Source of the DNA: Vulcanimicrobiia bacterium
Lineage (GTDB): Bacteria; Vulcanimicrobiota; Vulcanimicrobiia; Vulcanimicrobiales; Vulcanimicrobiaceae
Length of the DNA: 28,998 bases
Assembly: GCA_025451135.1 (NCBI GenBank)
Contig: JANWKW010000132.1
Coordinates: 1 to 28,998 of the forward strand
Direction of reading: 5' to 3'
Below, piece after piece: positions 1 to 10,198 of this stretch; position 1 is the stretch's first letter, and every line of letters starts with the position of its first letter. A model generated the notes under the pieces. That model worked only from the letters and a program-made list of their open reading frames with translations, had not been told where the DNA came from and made no database searches. The translations under genes and the position numbers were made by a program.

Positions 1-372
1 AGCGCCGAGGAGGGCACGCCGGGAGCGGCGCTGCCGGATCAGGTGCCCGCGCGCGAGCGCCGCAAGCGCCTGGTACGACTGCGCGAGGCGCAGCGCATCG
101 CCTCGGAGCGCGCGCGCTCCAAGCGCGTCGGCGAGACGGTCTCGGTGCTCGTGGAAGAGCGCCGCACCTTGCGGACGGGCGATCCGTTCCGCGCGGCGCT
201 GGGCACGGGCGAGGTCTGGTTCGGCCGCTCCGCGGGCGAAGCGCCCGGGGTCGACGGCGGCGTGTTCTTCGCCGGCGACGCGACGCCCGGGGAGTTCGTC
301 CCGGTCACGCTCGACGGTCACGGGCCGTTCGATTTCTTCGGTACGCTAAAGGAACGTGTCGTCGTTGGGTAA
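1..372 (+). CDS. rimO: RimO C-terminal part (ribosomal protein S12 methylthiotransferase), 5' truncated
   Basis: Only the last 123 codons are inside the window; the frame is open from base 1 to TAA at 370-372. The visible part begins SAEEGTPGAALPDQVPARER, which matches the stretch ending the radical-SAM domain of RimO/MiaB enzymes. It continues into a TRAM domain with the RimO-type pattern VGETVSVLVEE, GRSAGEAPGVDGGVFF and PGEFVPVTL. RimO adds a methylthio group to an aspartate of ribosomal protein S12, using two iron-sulfur clusters and SAM; the cluster-binding cysteines lie upstream of the window. The phrase GRSAGEAPGVDG favours RimO over the tRNA enzyme MiaB, which usually has GR(T)...N in this place. 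The stop overlaps the start of the LCP gene by 17 bases, so the two are probably co-transcribed. Confidence 0.85.
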   Translation, partial: SAEEGTPGAALPDQVPARERRKRLVRLREAQRIASERARSKRVGETVSVLVEERRTLRTGDPFRAALGTGEVWFGRSAGEAPGVDGGVFFAGDATPGEFVPVTLDGHGPFDFFGTLKERVVVG

Positions 373-1774
373 GCACCTCGGTCCCGAGTTAGATCCGGTC
401 GCACGCCCGTCGCGCGGGCCGCTGCTCAAGCGTATCGCGCTGACGGTCGGCATCGTACTCGTCGGCTTCGTCTCGGTCGTCGTCGGATTCTCGATCTTCC
501 AGCACAAGAGCATCCCCGCGGTGCTCGGCGAGATGGCGGGCGTCAAGACGCCGCAGGAGGTGTTCGGCAAGAACAACCTGCTGGTGCTGGTCGTGGGCCT
601 CGACTACGACTACACCGATAAGGACATCGAGTACTCGGCATCGGCGCGCACCGACGTGATCAAGGCGATCAATCTCGATTTCGACAAGAAGCACGCGTAC
701 GTGCTGAGCATCCTGCGCGACACGGTCGCGACGATGCCGAACGGCAGCCAGGCCAAGATCAACGAGGCCTACTCCGAGGGCGGCATCAAGGCGTCGAAGT
801 CGGTCATCGCGGACTTCCTCGGCACGCCCCCGTTCGACCGGTACGTCATCCTGCGCTCCGATTCGGTCAAGGACATCATCGACGCGATCGGCGGCGTCGA
901 CGTCGACGTCAAAGATTCGAACTGTCTCCAATCCAAGCAGTGCAAGAACCAAGACTCGCTCGACTACGACGACAACTGGGGCCACCTCCACATCCATCTC
1001 AAGCCCGGCCTGCAGCACCTCGACGGCGAGAAGGCCGTCGGCTATTCGCGCTACCGGCACGACTGGTGCGGCGACCCGTGCCGTTCGATGCGTCAGGATC
1101 AAGTCGTCCAGGCGATCGTGAGCAAGATGCGCGGCAACAAGCTCAATACGCTCTGGCACCTGCCCGATCTGATCGCCTTCGTCCGCAAGAACGTCACCAC
1201 GAACCTCTCGCAGGGCGAGATGCTGACCTTGGCCACCTACTTCTCGGACATGGATAAGAACGGCGTCGTCCAGAACCAGCTGCACATGGCCGACAACGTC
1301 ACGTTGGCGGACGGCGGAGCGGCCATCACGGTCGACCCCGCCGAGAAGAAGAAGCTGGTCCACGACATGCTGATCGCGCCACCGACGCCGCAGCCGACGC
1401 CGGATACGATGGCGCTGCTCTCGATCCCGCCGAACACCATCAAGATCGACGTCGAGAACGGCAGCGGCGTGCAGGGCGCGGCCCACGTGGTCGCCGCCGC
1501 CCTCAAGGCCAAGGGCTTCGCGATCGGGCACGTCGGCAACGCACCGAGCGACGTCGAGGCGACCGAGATCCACGAGCATTCGCAGACCGCCTTCGCAGCG
1601 GCGAAGGCGCGCGCGGCGCTTCCGGAGTCGCTGCACGCGCTCCCGATCACCGGCGACGATCCCTCCGCGGGCGCCGCGGCGAGCGACGTGACGATCGTCG
1701 TCGGGAAGGATCTCGTCGCGGCGCTCAATTCCGCGACTACGCCCGGATCGGCCCTGCCGAGCTCGACGCCGTGA
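356..1774 (+). CDS. LytR-CpsA-Psr (LCP) family cell-envelope protein with LytR_C domain
   Basis: A 472-residue membrane-anchored protein: cytoplasmic N-terminus, one TM helix at about residues 25-47, an LCP domain at about 72-260 (LVVGLDYDYTD, SARTD at 96-100 with the conserved Arg/Asp, SILRDTVATMP, KINEAYSEGG, IGGVDVDV, then YSRYRHD and RQDQ) and a C-terminal LytR_C domain from about 362 (IDVENGSGVQGAA). LCP enzymes transfer undecaprenyl-linked glycopolymers to peptidoglycan or other acceptors on the outer face of the membrane. Four cysteines (190, 196, 238, 242) sit in two close pairs within the LCP domain and could form disulfides. The GTG start at 356 has AAAGGA only two bases upstream; TTG at 365 would be better spaced and is a real alternative. 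It overlaps rimO upstream and the deacetylase downstream (4 bases). Confidence 0.88.
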   Translation: MSSLGKHLGPELDPVARPSRGPLLKRIALTVGIVLVGFVSVVVGFSIFQHKSIPAVLGEMAGVKTPQEVFGKNNLLVLVVGLDYDYTDKDIEYSASARTDVIKAINLDFDKKHAYVLSILRDTVATMPNGSQAKINEAYSEGGIKASKSVIADFLGTPPFDRYVILRSDSVKDIIDAIGGVDVDVKDSNCLQSKQCKNQDSLDYDDNWGHLHIHLKPGLQHLDGEKAVGYSRYRHDWCGDPCRSMRQDQVVQAIVSKMRGNKLNTLWHLPDLIAFVRKNVTTNLSQGEMLTLATYFSDMDKNGVVQNQLHMADNVTLADGGAAITVDPAEKKKLVHDMLIAPPTPQPTPDTMALLSIPPNTIKIDVENGSGVQGAAHVVAAALKAKGFAIGHVGNAPSDVEATEIHEHSQTAFAAAKARAALPESLHALPITGDDPSAGAAASDVTIVVGKDLVAALNSATTPGSALPSSTP

Positions 1775-2592
1775 ACCCGCGCGTCCGTCTCATCGCGGCG
1801 ATCGTCGTCGCCGGCCTCGTCGCGTTCGCCGCTTGGCGGCTCTTCGAACATTCCGGCACGCTGATCAAGCCCGCGCTGATCACGCCGGACATGAACGCCC
1901 ACGAAGCGCTCTCGCCGGATCTGGGCGCGCGCGTCGACCGCCTGCTGAACGAGCGCAAAGAGGCGAATCGCGCGGGGCGCCCCCGCCTGATCGCGCTGAC
2001 GTTCGACGACGGCCCGTATCCGGTGTTCACGCCCTTGCTGCTCGACCAGCTGCGCACGCTCCACGTCCCGGCGACGTTCTTCCTGATCGGCCGGGACGCC
2101 GAGCAGTGGCCGGAACTCACCCAACGCATCCGCGCCGACGGACACGAGATCGCGGACCACACGTATTCGCATCCGGACCTGGATAAGGAGACCGACGCGC
2201 AGGTGCGCGAGGAGATCCTCAAGGGTCGGGACGTCGTCTGGTCGATCGCCCCGGACCCGTCGCTGCGCACATTGATGCGCCCTCCGCACGGCCGCTTCAC
2301 CGAGGAGACGGTCGACGTCGCCCAGTCGCTCGGCTACAAAGTGGTCCTGTGGACCGACGATTCGGGCGATTGGCGGACGCTCACCGCCGAGGAGATCGCC
2401 GACCATCTGCTCGAGCATGCCACCGCCCCCGAGATCGTGCTGCTCCATTCGGGTAAGCTAGCCACGATCGAAGCCCTGCCGCGGGTGGTCGCCCGGTTCC
2501 GGGCGGCAGGCTACCGCTTCGTCACCGCCGGCGACCTGATCCGTCAGGTCCCGGCCGATCAGCTCAATCACCCCGCTAAAGGCCCAGTCTAA
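1771..2592 (+). CDS. Polysaccharide deacetylase (NodB homology, carbohydrate esterase 4), membrane-anchored
   Basis: A 273-residue protein with an N-terminal TM/signal-anchor helix (about 6-24) and a NodB domain. Catalytic motifs in order: TFDDGP at 77-82 (metal and base aspartates D79/D80), HTYSH at 130-134 (metal histidines 130 and 134), RPPHGR at 170-175 (the usual form is RPPYG), WTDDSGDW at 194-201 and LLHSG at 224-228 with the catalytic histidine. This motif set predicts an active metal-dependent N- or O-deacetylase acting on peptidoglycan or an exopolysaccharide outside the membrane; the substrate cannot be told from sequence. The GTG start overlaps the LCP stop in GTGA, indicating translational coupling, and suggests the two proteins work on the same envelope polymer. 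Confidence 0.9.
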   Translation: MNPRVRLIAAIVVAGLVAFAAWRLFEHSGTLIKPALITPDMNAHEALSPDLGARVDRLLNERKEANRAGRPRLIALTFDDGPYPVFTPLLLDQLRTLHVPATFFLIGRDAEQWPELTQRIRADGHEIADHTYSHPDLDKETDAQVREEILKGRDVVWSIAPDPSLRTLMRPPHGRFTEETVDVAQSLGYKVVLWTDDSGDWRTLTAEEIADHLLEHATAPEIVLLHSGKLATIEALPRVVARFRAAGYRFVTAGDLIRQVPADQLNHPAKGPV

Positions 2593-2613
2593 CTCAAGGG
2601 AGTCCGTGGTAGA

Positions 2614-2859
2614 ATGCCCCGTCAGATCATCGATACTCAGAGCAGCCGGCCCCGGTATATCCGGCGCCGGGCCGTCCAAGGGGCCGTCCTGGTGGCGGTC
2701 CTCATGGTCGTCCTGATCGGTCTCTACCTCATCCTCGGCCATCACGGGGGAGTCGTCTCCCACGGTGCGCTTGCCCCCGTTTCAGCCGGAATCCAGGAAA
2801 CCGCCCCCGCGGCCGAGGAATCTGGCGCGTTCTATTCTAGGAGATCACATGCTGCGTAG
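2614..2859 (+). CDS. Small single-pass membrane protein, unknown function
   Basis: An 81-residue frame starting with ATG at 2614. It has a basic N-terminal segment (RPRYIRRR), one strong hydrophobic helix at about residues 22-42 and a short outside tail rich in Ala/Pro/Glu. Its arginine-before-helix layout predicts the N-terminus in the cytoplasm. Codons mostly end in G or C like the neighbours, supporting coding, but the ribosome site (AAGGGA at 2596-2601) is far from the ATG. The last 11 bases overlap the start of the next lipoprotein gene in a different frame. I recognise no family. The alternative is that 2593-2848 is only a leader or promoter region for the lipoprotein gene. Confidence 0.5.
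   Translation: MPRQIIDTQSSRPRYIRRRAVQGAVLVAVLMVVLIGLYLILGHHGGVVSHGALAPVSAGIQETAPAAEESGAFYSRRSHAA
2838..2843 (+). promoter_or_regulatory. Ribosome binding site deciding the lipoprotein start
   Basis: TAGGAG lies 5 bases before ATG 2849. This ATG begins a clean lipoprotein signal peptide, so it is preferred over the longer in-frame start at 2765, which would bury the signal peptide behind 28 extra residues. Confidence 0.75.
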
Positions 2860-3988
2860 GCTTTCCCTCGGACTCGTCGGCTTGAGTCTGGCTGCTGCGG
2901 TTGCGGCTTGCAACTCGAACGACTCGACCGCCCTCAACGGCGGCCTCGGAATCGGTCCGAACTTCCCCTCGCTCACGCTCTACGCTGCCAACAGCACGCA
3001 GAACGCGATCGGGATCTACCCGCCCGGAACGGCGAGCGGAAGCGGCCCGGCCTACCAGATCGGCGGTTCGAACACGACGCTGAACGGTCCGCAATATCTG
3101 GCGTTCGACACGTCGAGCGACCTGTGGATCACCAACTACAACACCAGCACCGGCATCAGCAGCATCGTCGAGATCAAGGCGCTGGCGACCGGCAACGTCA
3201 TCCCGTTCGGCGGGTTCAGCTTCTCGAACATGGGCCAGCCCCGCGGCATCGCGCTCGACAAGACGCTCGGGACGATCGCCGTCGCGGCGGTCGACACGAC
3301 CGCGACGGCGCCGGCCGCGCCGAGCCAGATCCAGCTCTTCACCACCGGGGATAGCGGCGCGACCGCGCCCTATCTCGCGATCGCGGGCGCCGCGACCGGC
3401 CTCGACGTGCCGTCGGGCGTCGCCTACGACAAGAACGACGCGATCTGGGTCACCAACCTCCAGGGCGCCTCGGTCGAGAAATTCGTCGTGCCGACACCGA
3501 GCCCGGCCCCGAGCGGATCGCCGTCGCCCACGCCGACCGCCACCCCGACCCCAACGCCGACTCCGATACCGACGGCGACGCCGGTCGGCCCGACGCCGAC
3601 GCCGGCCCCGACGGCCGTGCCGGGCTACTTCGACAACCTCGCGCCGACCACCACGATCGCCGGAGCGAACACGCAGCTGATCAACCCGACCGGGATCTTC
3701 ATCGATCCGAACGGCGTCATCTACGTCTCGGACTCGGGACGCAAGGCGGTGCTCGTGTTCGCGGCGTCGGCGAGCGGCAACGTCGCTCCGACCTCGCAGA
3801 TCTCGGGAGCGCTGACCGGGTTCGTCACGCCGACCGACGTCAAACTCGACACCAGCGGAAAGATCTACGTCGCCGATAGCGGCGCCGGCAAGATCTTCGT
3901 CTTCGCCGCAGGGGCCTCCGGGAACGTGGCGCCCGTCACGACCTACACCGCACCCGGAACGCTCGTGGGAATCGGACTCGCACCATAG
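2849..3988 (+). CDS. Lipoprotein with NHL-type beta-propeller repeats and a Pro/Thr-rich insert
   Basis: A 379-residue protein. The N-terminus LRRLSLGLVGLSLAAAVAAC is a signal peptide ending in a lipobox (VAAC, Cys21), so it should be lipid-anchored. The rest consists of propeller-like repeats, for example LNGPQYLAFDTSSDLWITNY, QPRGIALDK, VPSGVAYDKNDAIWVTN, NPTGIFIDPNGVIYVSDS and TPTDVKLDTSGKIYVADS, each a Pro-x-(G/D)-(I/V)-x-x-D pattern followed by a strand as in NHL/SMP-30 proteins. A run of about 45 residues dominated by Pro and Thr (coding about 3490-3625) interrupts the propeller between two blades. NHL propellers bind proteins, sugars or small molecules, so a specific function cannot be given. 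It ends 32 bases before the histidine kinase gene. Confidence 0.8.
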   Translation: MLRRLSLGLVGLSLAAAVAACNSNDSTALNGGLGIGPNFPSLTLYAANSTQNAIGIYPPGTASGSGPAYQIGGSNTTLNGPQYLAFDTSSDLWITNYNTSTGISSIVEIKALATGNVIPFGGFSFSNMGQPRGIALDKTLGTIAVAAVDTTATAPAAPSQIQLFTTGDSGATAPYLAIAGAATGLDVPSGVAYDKNDAIWVTNLQGASVEKFVVPTPSPAPSGSPSPTPTATPTPTPTPIPTATPVGPTPTPAPTAVPGYFDNLAPTTTIAGANTQLINPTGIFIDPNGVIYVSDSGRKAVLVFAASASGNVAPTSQISGALTGFVTPTDVKLDTSGKIYVADSGAGKIFVFAAGASGNVAPVTTYTAPGTLVGIGLAP

Positions 3989-4020
3989 TCGAGAACGCAT
4001 CGAACGCGACGGCGGCGCTG

Positions 4021-6567
4021 ATGCGCGCCGTCGTCGCGCTGGCCGACGGGTCTTCCGATGAAGGCCGCGTCCGCGCGATCGCCGACGGCGCCCGGCAGAT
4101 CGCCGGCACGTCCGTCGCGGCGATGCTTTTCCCCGACGACCGTTCGATCGGATACGACGATCCGTCCGCGCCGGTCTTCGCACTGCGCGAAAGCTCCCCG
4201 GAAGTTCGCCGGCTCTTCCTCCACGCGCTCGGACGGTTCGCCGTTCCGGGCGCGTTCTTCGTCCCGGCCGATCAGGCGCGCGCGTTCGTCGGTGTCGCCG
4301 CGGCCGTTCCCGTCGGCGGTACGCTCTTCGTCCACATCGAGCTGGACGAACGCGTGCTCGGCTCGATCGCGGTCGCGCGCGATGCGGCCGACCACGCCGA
4401 GGTCGCGGCCCTGCGCGCCTATGCGGACGCCGTCGCCCGCCTGATCGGCGCGCGTCGCGAGGTCTACCAGTCGCAGCGCGAGTCGCGCGACAGCCGCGTC
4501 TTGGCGCTGGTCGACGAGCGCATCCGCCGCGCCGTCGAGAGCGACGACCTGCTCTTCACCATCGCCGAAGCGGTCTGCGAAGGCTTCTCGGCGGAACGGT
4601 GCGCGATCTTCGAACGGACCGTCGCCGACGGCAATCGGGCGCGGACGCTGGCGGTCGCGGGTCCCGGGGCGGCATCGCTGCCCGCGGTCGTCTCGCTGCG
4701 GCTCGAGCCCGAGTCGGTCGCTCGCGCCCTCGGCGTCCGGCGCGCGTTCGCCGTGCCCCTCGCGCGGGACGGTCGGGCCGAACAGATCCTGGCCGTCGGC
4801 TTTTCCGACGACGTCGCCGACGAATCCGCGGCGTCGGCCCTGCGGTCGGTCGCCGCGCACGTCGGCCTCGCGCTCGCCAACACGCTGCTCTACGAACGCG
4901 AACGCGACCGGCGTTCGCGGGCCGAGGCGCTCGAACGGATCGTGCGGGTGCTGCGCGACACCCAGTCGCTCGAAGAGGTGCTGCTGGTCTTCGTCATCGC
5001 GGTCACGCACGAACTGCCGATAGACTGCGCCGCCTACGAGCACGAGGGCGACGGCTACGTGCGGCGCGCCGTGCGGATGCGCGCGCACGGCGCTCCAGAG
5101 CCGGCCGAGCGGATCGACGTCGGCAGCCTGGCGCCGTTCCTGGAGAGCGACGAGCCGACCGATGCATCGGTGCTGCCGCGTCCGCTGCGCGAGCGCGTCT
5201 TGGCCGGCCGGCCCGGCGTGCTGGTCCCGCTCCACGTCGAAGGCGCACCCTGGGGAGCGCTCGCATTCCCGGTGGATTCGTCGGTGGCCGCCTGGCAGCC
5301 CGACGAACGCACCACGTTCTTCCGCACCCTGGGCTCGCATCTCGAACTGGCGCTGGCCAACGCACAGGCGTTCGACCGCGAGCAGCATCGCGCGCAGGAG
5401 CGCGCCACCCTGGCCGAAGCCGCCCGCACGATCCTCAGCTACACGACGCTGCGGCCGCTGGCGGACGCGATGTGCCGCCTGGCGGCCAACCTGGTCGGCG
5501 CGCCGCGCGCGTGCGCGGTCCGGACCGAAGCGGACGGTTTCGTGCCGATCGGCGTTTTCGGCTCGAACGCCGAGGAGCTCGCGGACCGATTCGCGCTGCG
5601 CCGCCGGAGCCGGAAGATCGCCGAAGATCGCGTGGCCGGCGACCGGCGTCGCCTGCGCGTCGCCGAGGGCGAAGGCCACGTCGGCATCCCGCTCGCGCGG
5701 ACGTCGAGCGAGACCGGCGAACCCGAGGCGGTCGAGGCCTATCTGATCGTCGAGACGCCCGGCGTGCGGTTCGGACGCGACGCCTTGCGGCTGCTCCAGG
5801 AGTTGGGCGCGCTGTTCGCGCTGGCGCTGCGCAACTTGGACCTGTACGAAGAGACCTCGCGGGCGAACGCGGCGCTGCGCGAATCGTCGGAGTTCAAAGA
5901 CGACCTGATCGCGATGCTCGCGCACGACTTCAAAGGACCGCTCACGGTCGTGCTCGGCTACTGCGAGCTGCTGCTGGAGACCACGTCCGAGTCGCACGAA
6001 GAGGTCGAGATGATCTTCGCGCAGACCCAGCGGCTGGTCCGGTTATCCGAAGACGCGCTCGTGCTCGCGCAGACGCAGGCGGACGGATTCTCGCTCGACC
6101 GCACGACCGTCGACTTCGGCGCGTTCGTACGCGATTGCCTCGTAGGGATCGGCTCGCTGGAGGACCGGGTGCGGCTGAGCACGCCGGGGGAGGCGCTGAC
6201 CGTCTCGCTCGACCCGCAGCGCTTCCGGCACGTCATCGACAACCTGCTCTCGAACGCGCTGAAGTACTCCGAAGCCGAGGTCCTGGTCTCGGTCCGGCGC
6301 GACGGAGACCGGGCGGTGCTCGAGGTGACCGATCGAGGCATCGGGATCCCGAGCGCGGAGCTGAACGCGGTCTTCACCCGTTTCGGACGGGCCACCAACG
6401 CCCGGTCGAAGGGCGTGGCGGGCACCGGCCTCGGACTGTACGTCTCGCGGAAGATCGTCGACGTGCATCGCGGCACGGTGGCGGTGGAGTCCAAGCTCGA
6501 CAGAGGCAGCACCTTTACGGTCACGCTGCCCCTGCTTTCCGCCGCTCCGACTTCCGTCGGAGCCTAG
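4021..6567 (+). CDS. Soluble multi-GAF sensor histidine kinase
   Basis: An 848-residue protein without signal peptide or TM segments, so it senses a cytoplasmic signal. Four GAF-like segments are visible by repeated hydrophobic patterns ending in helical connectors: about 10-145 (weakest), 165-290, 310-450 and 465-610. A HisKA domain follows with H-box MLAHDFKGPLT (phosphoacceptor His635). The HATPase_c domain has an N-box DNLLSNALKYS (Asn741), a G1 box DRGIGIP, an F-like segment FTRFGRAT and a G2 box GTGLGLYVS. All kinase motifs are intact. No response regulator gene lies nearby, so the partner is unknown. GAF domains may bind cyclic nucleotides, chromophores or gases; no conserved phytochrome cysteine context was noticed. 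ATG 4021 is the first start in this frame after an upstream run without starts; the ribosome site is weak. Confidence 0.88.
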   Translation: MRAVVALADGSSDEGRVRAIADGARQIAGTSVAAMLFPDDRSIGYDDPSAPVFALRESSPEVRRLFLHALGRFAVPGAFFVPADQARAFVGVAAAVPVGGTLFVHIELDERVLGSIAVARDAADHAEVAALRAYADAVARLIGARREVYQSQRESRDSRVLALVDERIRRAVESDDLLFTIAEAVCEGFSAERCAIFERTVADGNRARTLAVAGPGAASLPAVVSLRLEPESVARALGVRRAFAVPLARDGRAEQILAVGFSDDVADESAASALRSVAAHVGLALANTLLYERERDRRSRAEALERIVRVLRDTQSLEEVLLVFVIAVTHELPIDCAAYEHEGDGYVRRAVRMRAHGAPEPAERIDVGSLAPFLESDEPTDASVLPRPLRERVLAGRPGVLVPLHVEGAPWGALAFPVDSSVAAWQPDERTTFFRTLGSHLELALANAQAFDREQHRAQERATLAEAARTILSYTTLRPLADAMCRLAANLVGAPRACAVRTEADGFVPIGVFGSNAEELADRFALRRRSRKIAEDRVAGDRRRLRVAEGEGHVGIPLARTSSETGEPEAVEAYLIVETPGVRFGRDALRLLQELGALFALALRNLDLYEETSRANAALRESSEFKDDLIAMLAHDFKGPLTVVLGYCELLLETTSESHEEVEMIFAQTQRLVRLSEDALVLAQTQADGFSLDRTTVDFGAFVRDCLVGIGSLEDRVRLSTPGEALTVSLDPQRFRHVIDNLLSNALKYSEAEVLVSVRRDGDRAVLEVTDRGIGIPSAELNAVFTRFGRATNARSKGVAGTGLGLYVSRKIVDVHRGTVAVESKLDRGSTFTVTLPLLSAAPTSVGA
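6544..6563 (+). terminator. Perfect 8-bp hairpin at the end of the kinase gene
   Basis: GCTCCGAC, loop TTCC, GTCGGAGC form a perfect stem-loop over the last codons of the kinase gene, one base before its stop. There is no T-run after it, so it is a weak candidate intrinsic terminator or a 3'-end stabilising hairpin before secA. It may also be coincidental in such GC-rich coding DNA. Confidence 0.3.
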
Positions 6568-6628
6568 GACCGGGCCCCGAGCACCAGCCGGGGGCAACCT
6601 TTCACCACGGAGAACGTTAGTACTCGGT

Positions 6629-9265
<2,637 letters not shown>

Positions 9266-9280
9266 CGTCGGCTCCTCACC

Positions 9281-10198
9281 TCACTCTTCCAATTCGGGAG
9301 TGACCGGCTCCAAGACGTGATGCGGCGGCCGGACGTGCGGTCCGTGCCCGCCGATGCGCGGGAGCGGCATCAGTTCCGCCGGCGGCTGGCCGGCTCCGCC
9401 GTTCGCTCCGCCGACCAGATCGCCGCCCAGACGCACGTTCTGTGCCTGCACGCCGACGTCGACGCCCTGGCCGTTGTCGCGCAGCGTCGTTTCGATGCTG
9501 CCGCCGCGCGCGTTGCGCTCGCTGATGTCGACCGAGCCGTCGGCTCCGCGACTGACGCGCTCGCCGCCGCCGAGGTCGTAGCTCTGCCCGTTCCCGAGCG
9601 CGAAGGCCTGCCCGTCGCGGACGACGGTGGCGTTGCCGGCGTTGTCGAGCGTCACGCGGTCGTCGCCGTTGCGGGTCGCGACGGTCGCCGAGCCGTTGTA
9701 GGTGACCCCGTTCGCGTTCGGCGCCGTCGTCTGCGTCGAGATCCGAAACCCGCCGTTGAACGAGTTCGAGTCGAGCAGGTCGGCGTGCGGGTTCATACTG
9801 TCCCAGTGCGCGTTCGAACCGTTGCCCGAGAACGCCAGGTGCGGATCGCCCGTCGACGACCCGCTCGCGTTTCCGAAGTACTGTTGGGGAGCGTTCGCGC
9901 AGGACGAACCGGGGCAGTTGGCGCCGTAACCGTTGAACGAGCCGCCGGAACCGCCGAGCGCCTGGGAGAGCTGCTGGAGCAGGCCTCCGAGCGACTGGAG
10001 GAGCGGCGAGAGGCCGCCGGCCACCGCGCTTCCGACGCCGAGCGGATCGAGGAGCGGCGGCATCATCCGCGAGATCGCATCGGCCGGCGAGAACGTGAGC
10101 GGGGCGTCGCTTGCGAGATCGGCGTCGAGGCCGGTTCCGAAGCCGCCGAGGCCCGAGGCGAGGGTTTGGAACGGACGTTCATGCGGTGAGACGTACAT
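9281..10198 (-). CDS. DUF1521-like / GDPH-motif protein, candidate metal-inducible self-cleaving protein
   Basis: A 305-residue protein with no signal peptide. Residues 1-115 are low-complexity Gly/Leu/Ser-rich with an amphipathic stretch (about 62-81, LSPLLQSLGGLLQQLSQALG) and a Cys pair (95, 100). GDPH at 117-120 opens a folded-looking region: HWDSMNPHADLLDS, GGFRISTQTT, then short beta repeats (NGDDRVTLDNAGNATVVRDG, GGGERVSRGADGSVDI). It ends in a His/Pro-rich tail (about 280-305). The order GDPH ... WD ... G-x-(I/F)-S-T-x-TT resembles my recollection of DUF1521, the domain of Bradyrhizobium NopE1 that cuts itself between Asp and Pro of GD-PH in response to metal ions; von Willebrand D domains also cleave at GDPH. 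Cleavage here is inference. The start is set by GGAGG (complement of 10204-10208) five bases upstream of ATG; a longer frame to 10309 would run into prfB. It lies opposite to secA and prfB. Confidence 0.7.
   Translation of the reverse strand: MYVSPHERPFQTLASGLGGFGTGLDADLASDAPLTFSPADAISRMMPPLLDPLGVGSAVAGGLSPLLQSLGGLLQQLSQALGGSGGSFNGYGANCPGSSCANAPQQYFGNASGSSTGDPHLAFSGNGSNAHWDSMNPHADLLDSNSFNGGFRISTQTTAPNANGVTYNGSATVATRNGDDRVTLDNAGNATVVRDGQAFALGNGQSYDLGGGERVSRGADGSVDISERNARGGSIETTLRDNGQGVDVGVQAQNVRLGGDLVGGANGGAGQPPAELMPLPRIGGHGPHVRPPHHVLEPVTPELEE

Noticed and set aside
2606..2616. Possible -10 box TAGAAT before the small membrane protein
   Set aside because: No matching -35 element at proper distance, and it overlaps the proposed start codon.
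3490..3625. CRISPR-like or tandem repeat array
   Set aside because: It is an in-frame Pro/Thr-rich coding run without repeated units separated by spacers.
3943..5997. 684-codon open frame antisense to the histidine kinase
   Set aside because: Arg/Asp/Gln-rich shadow translation; the plus-strand kinase has all its motifs.
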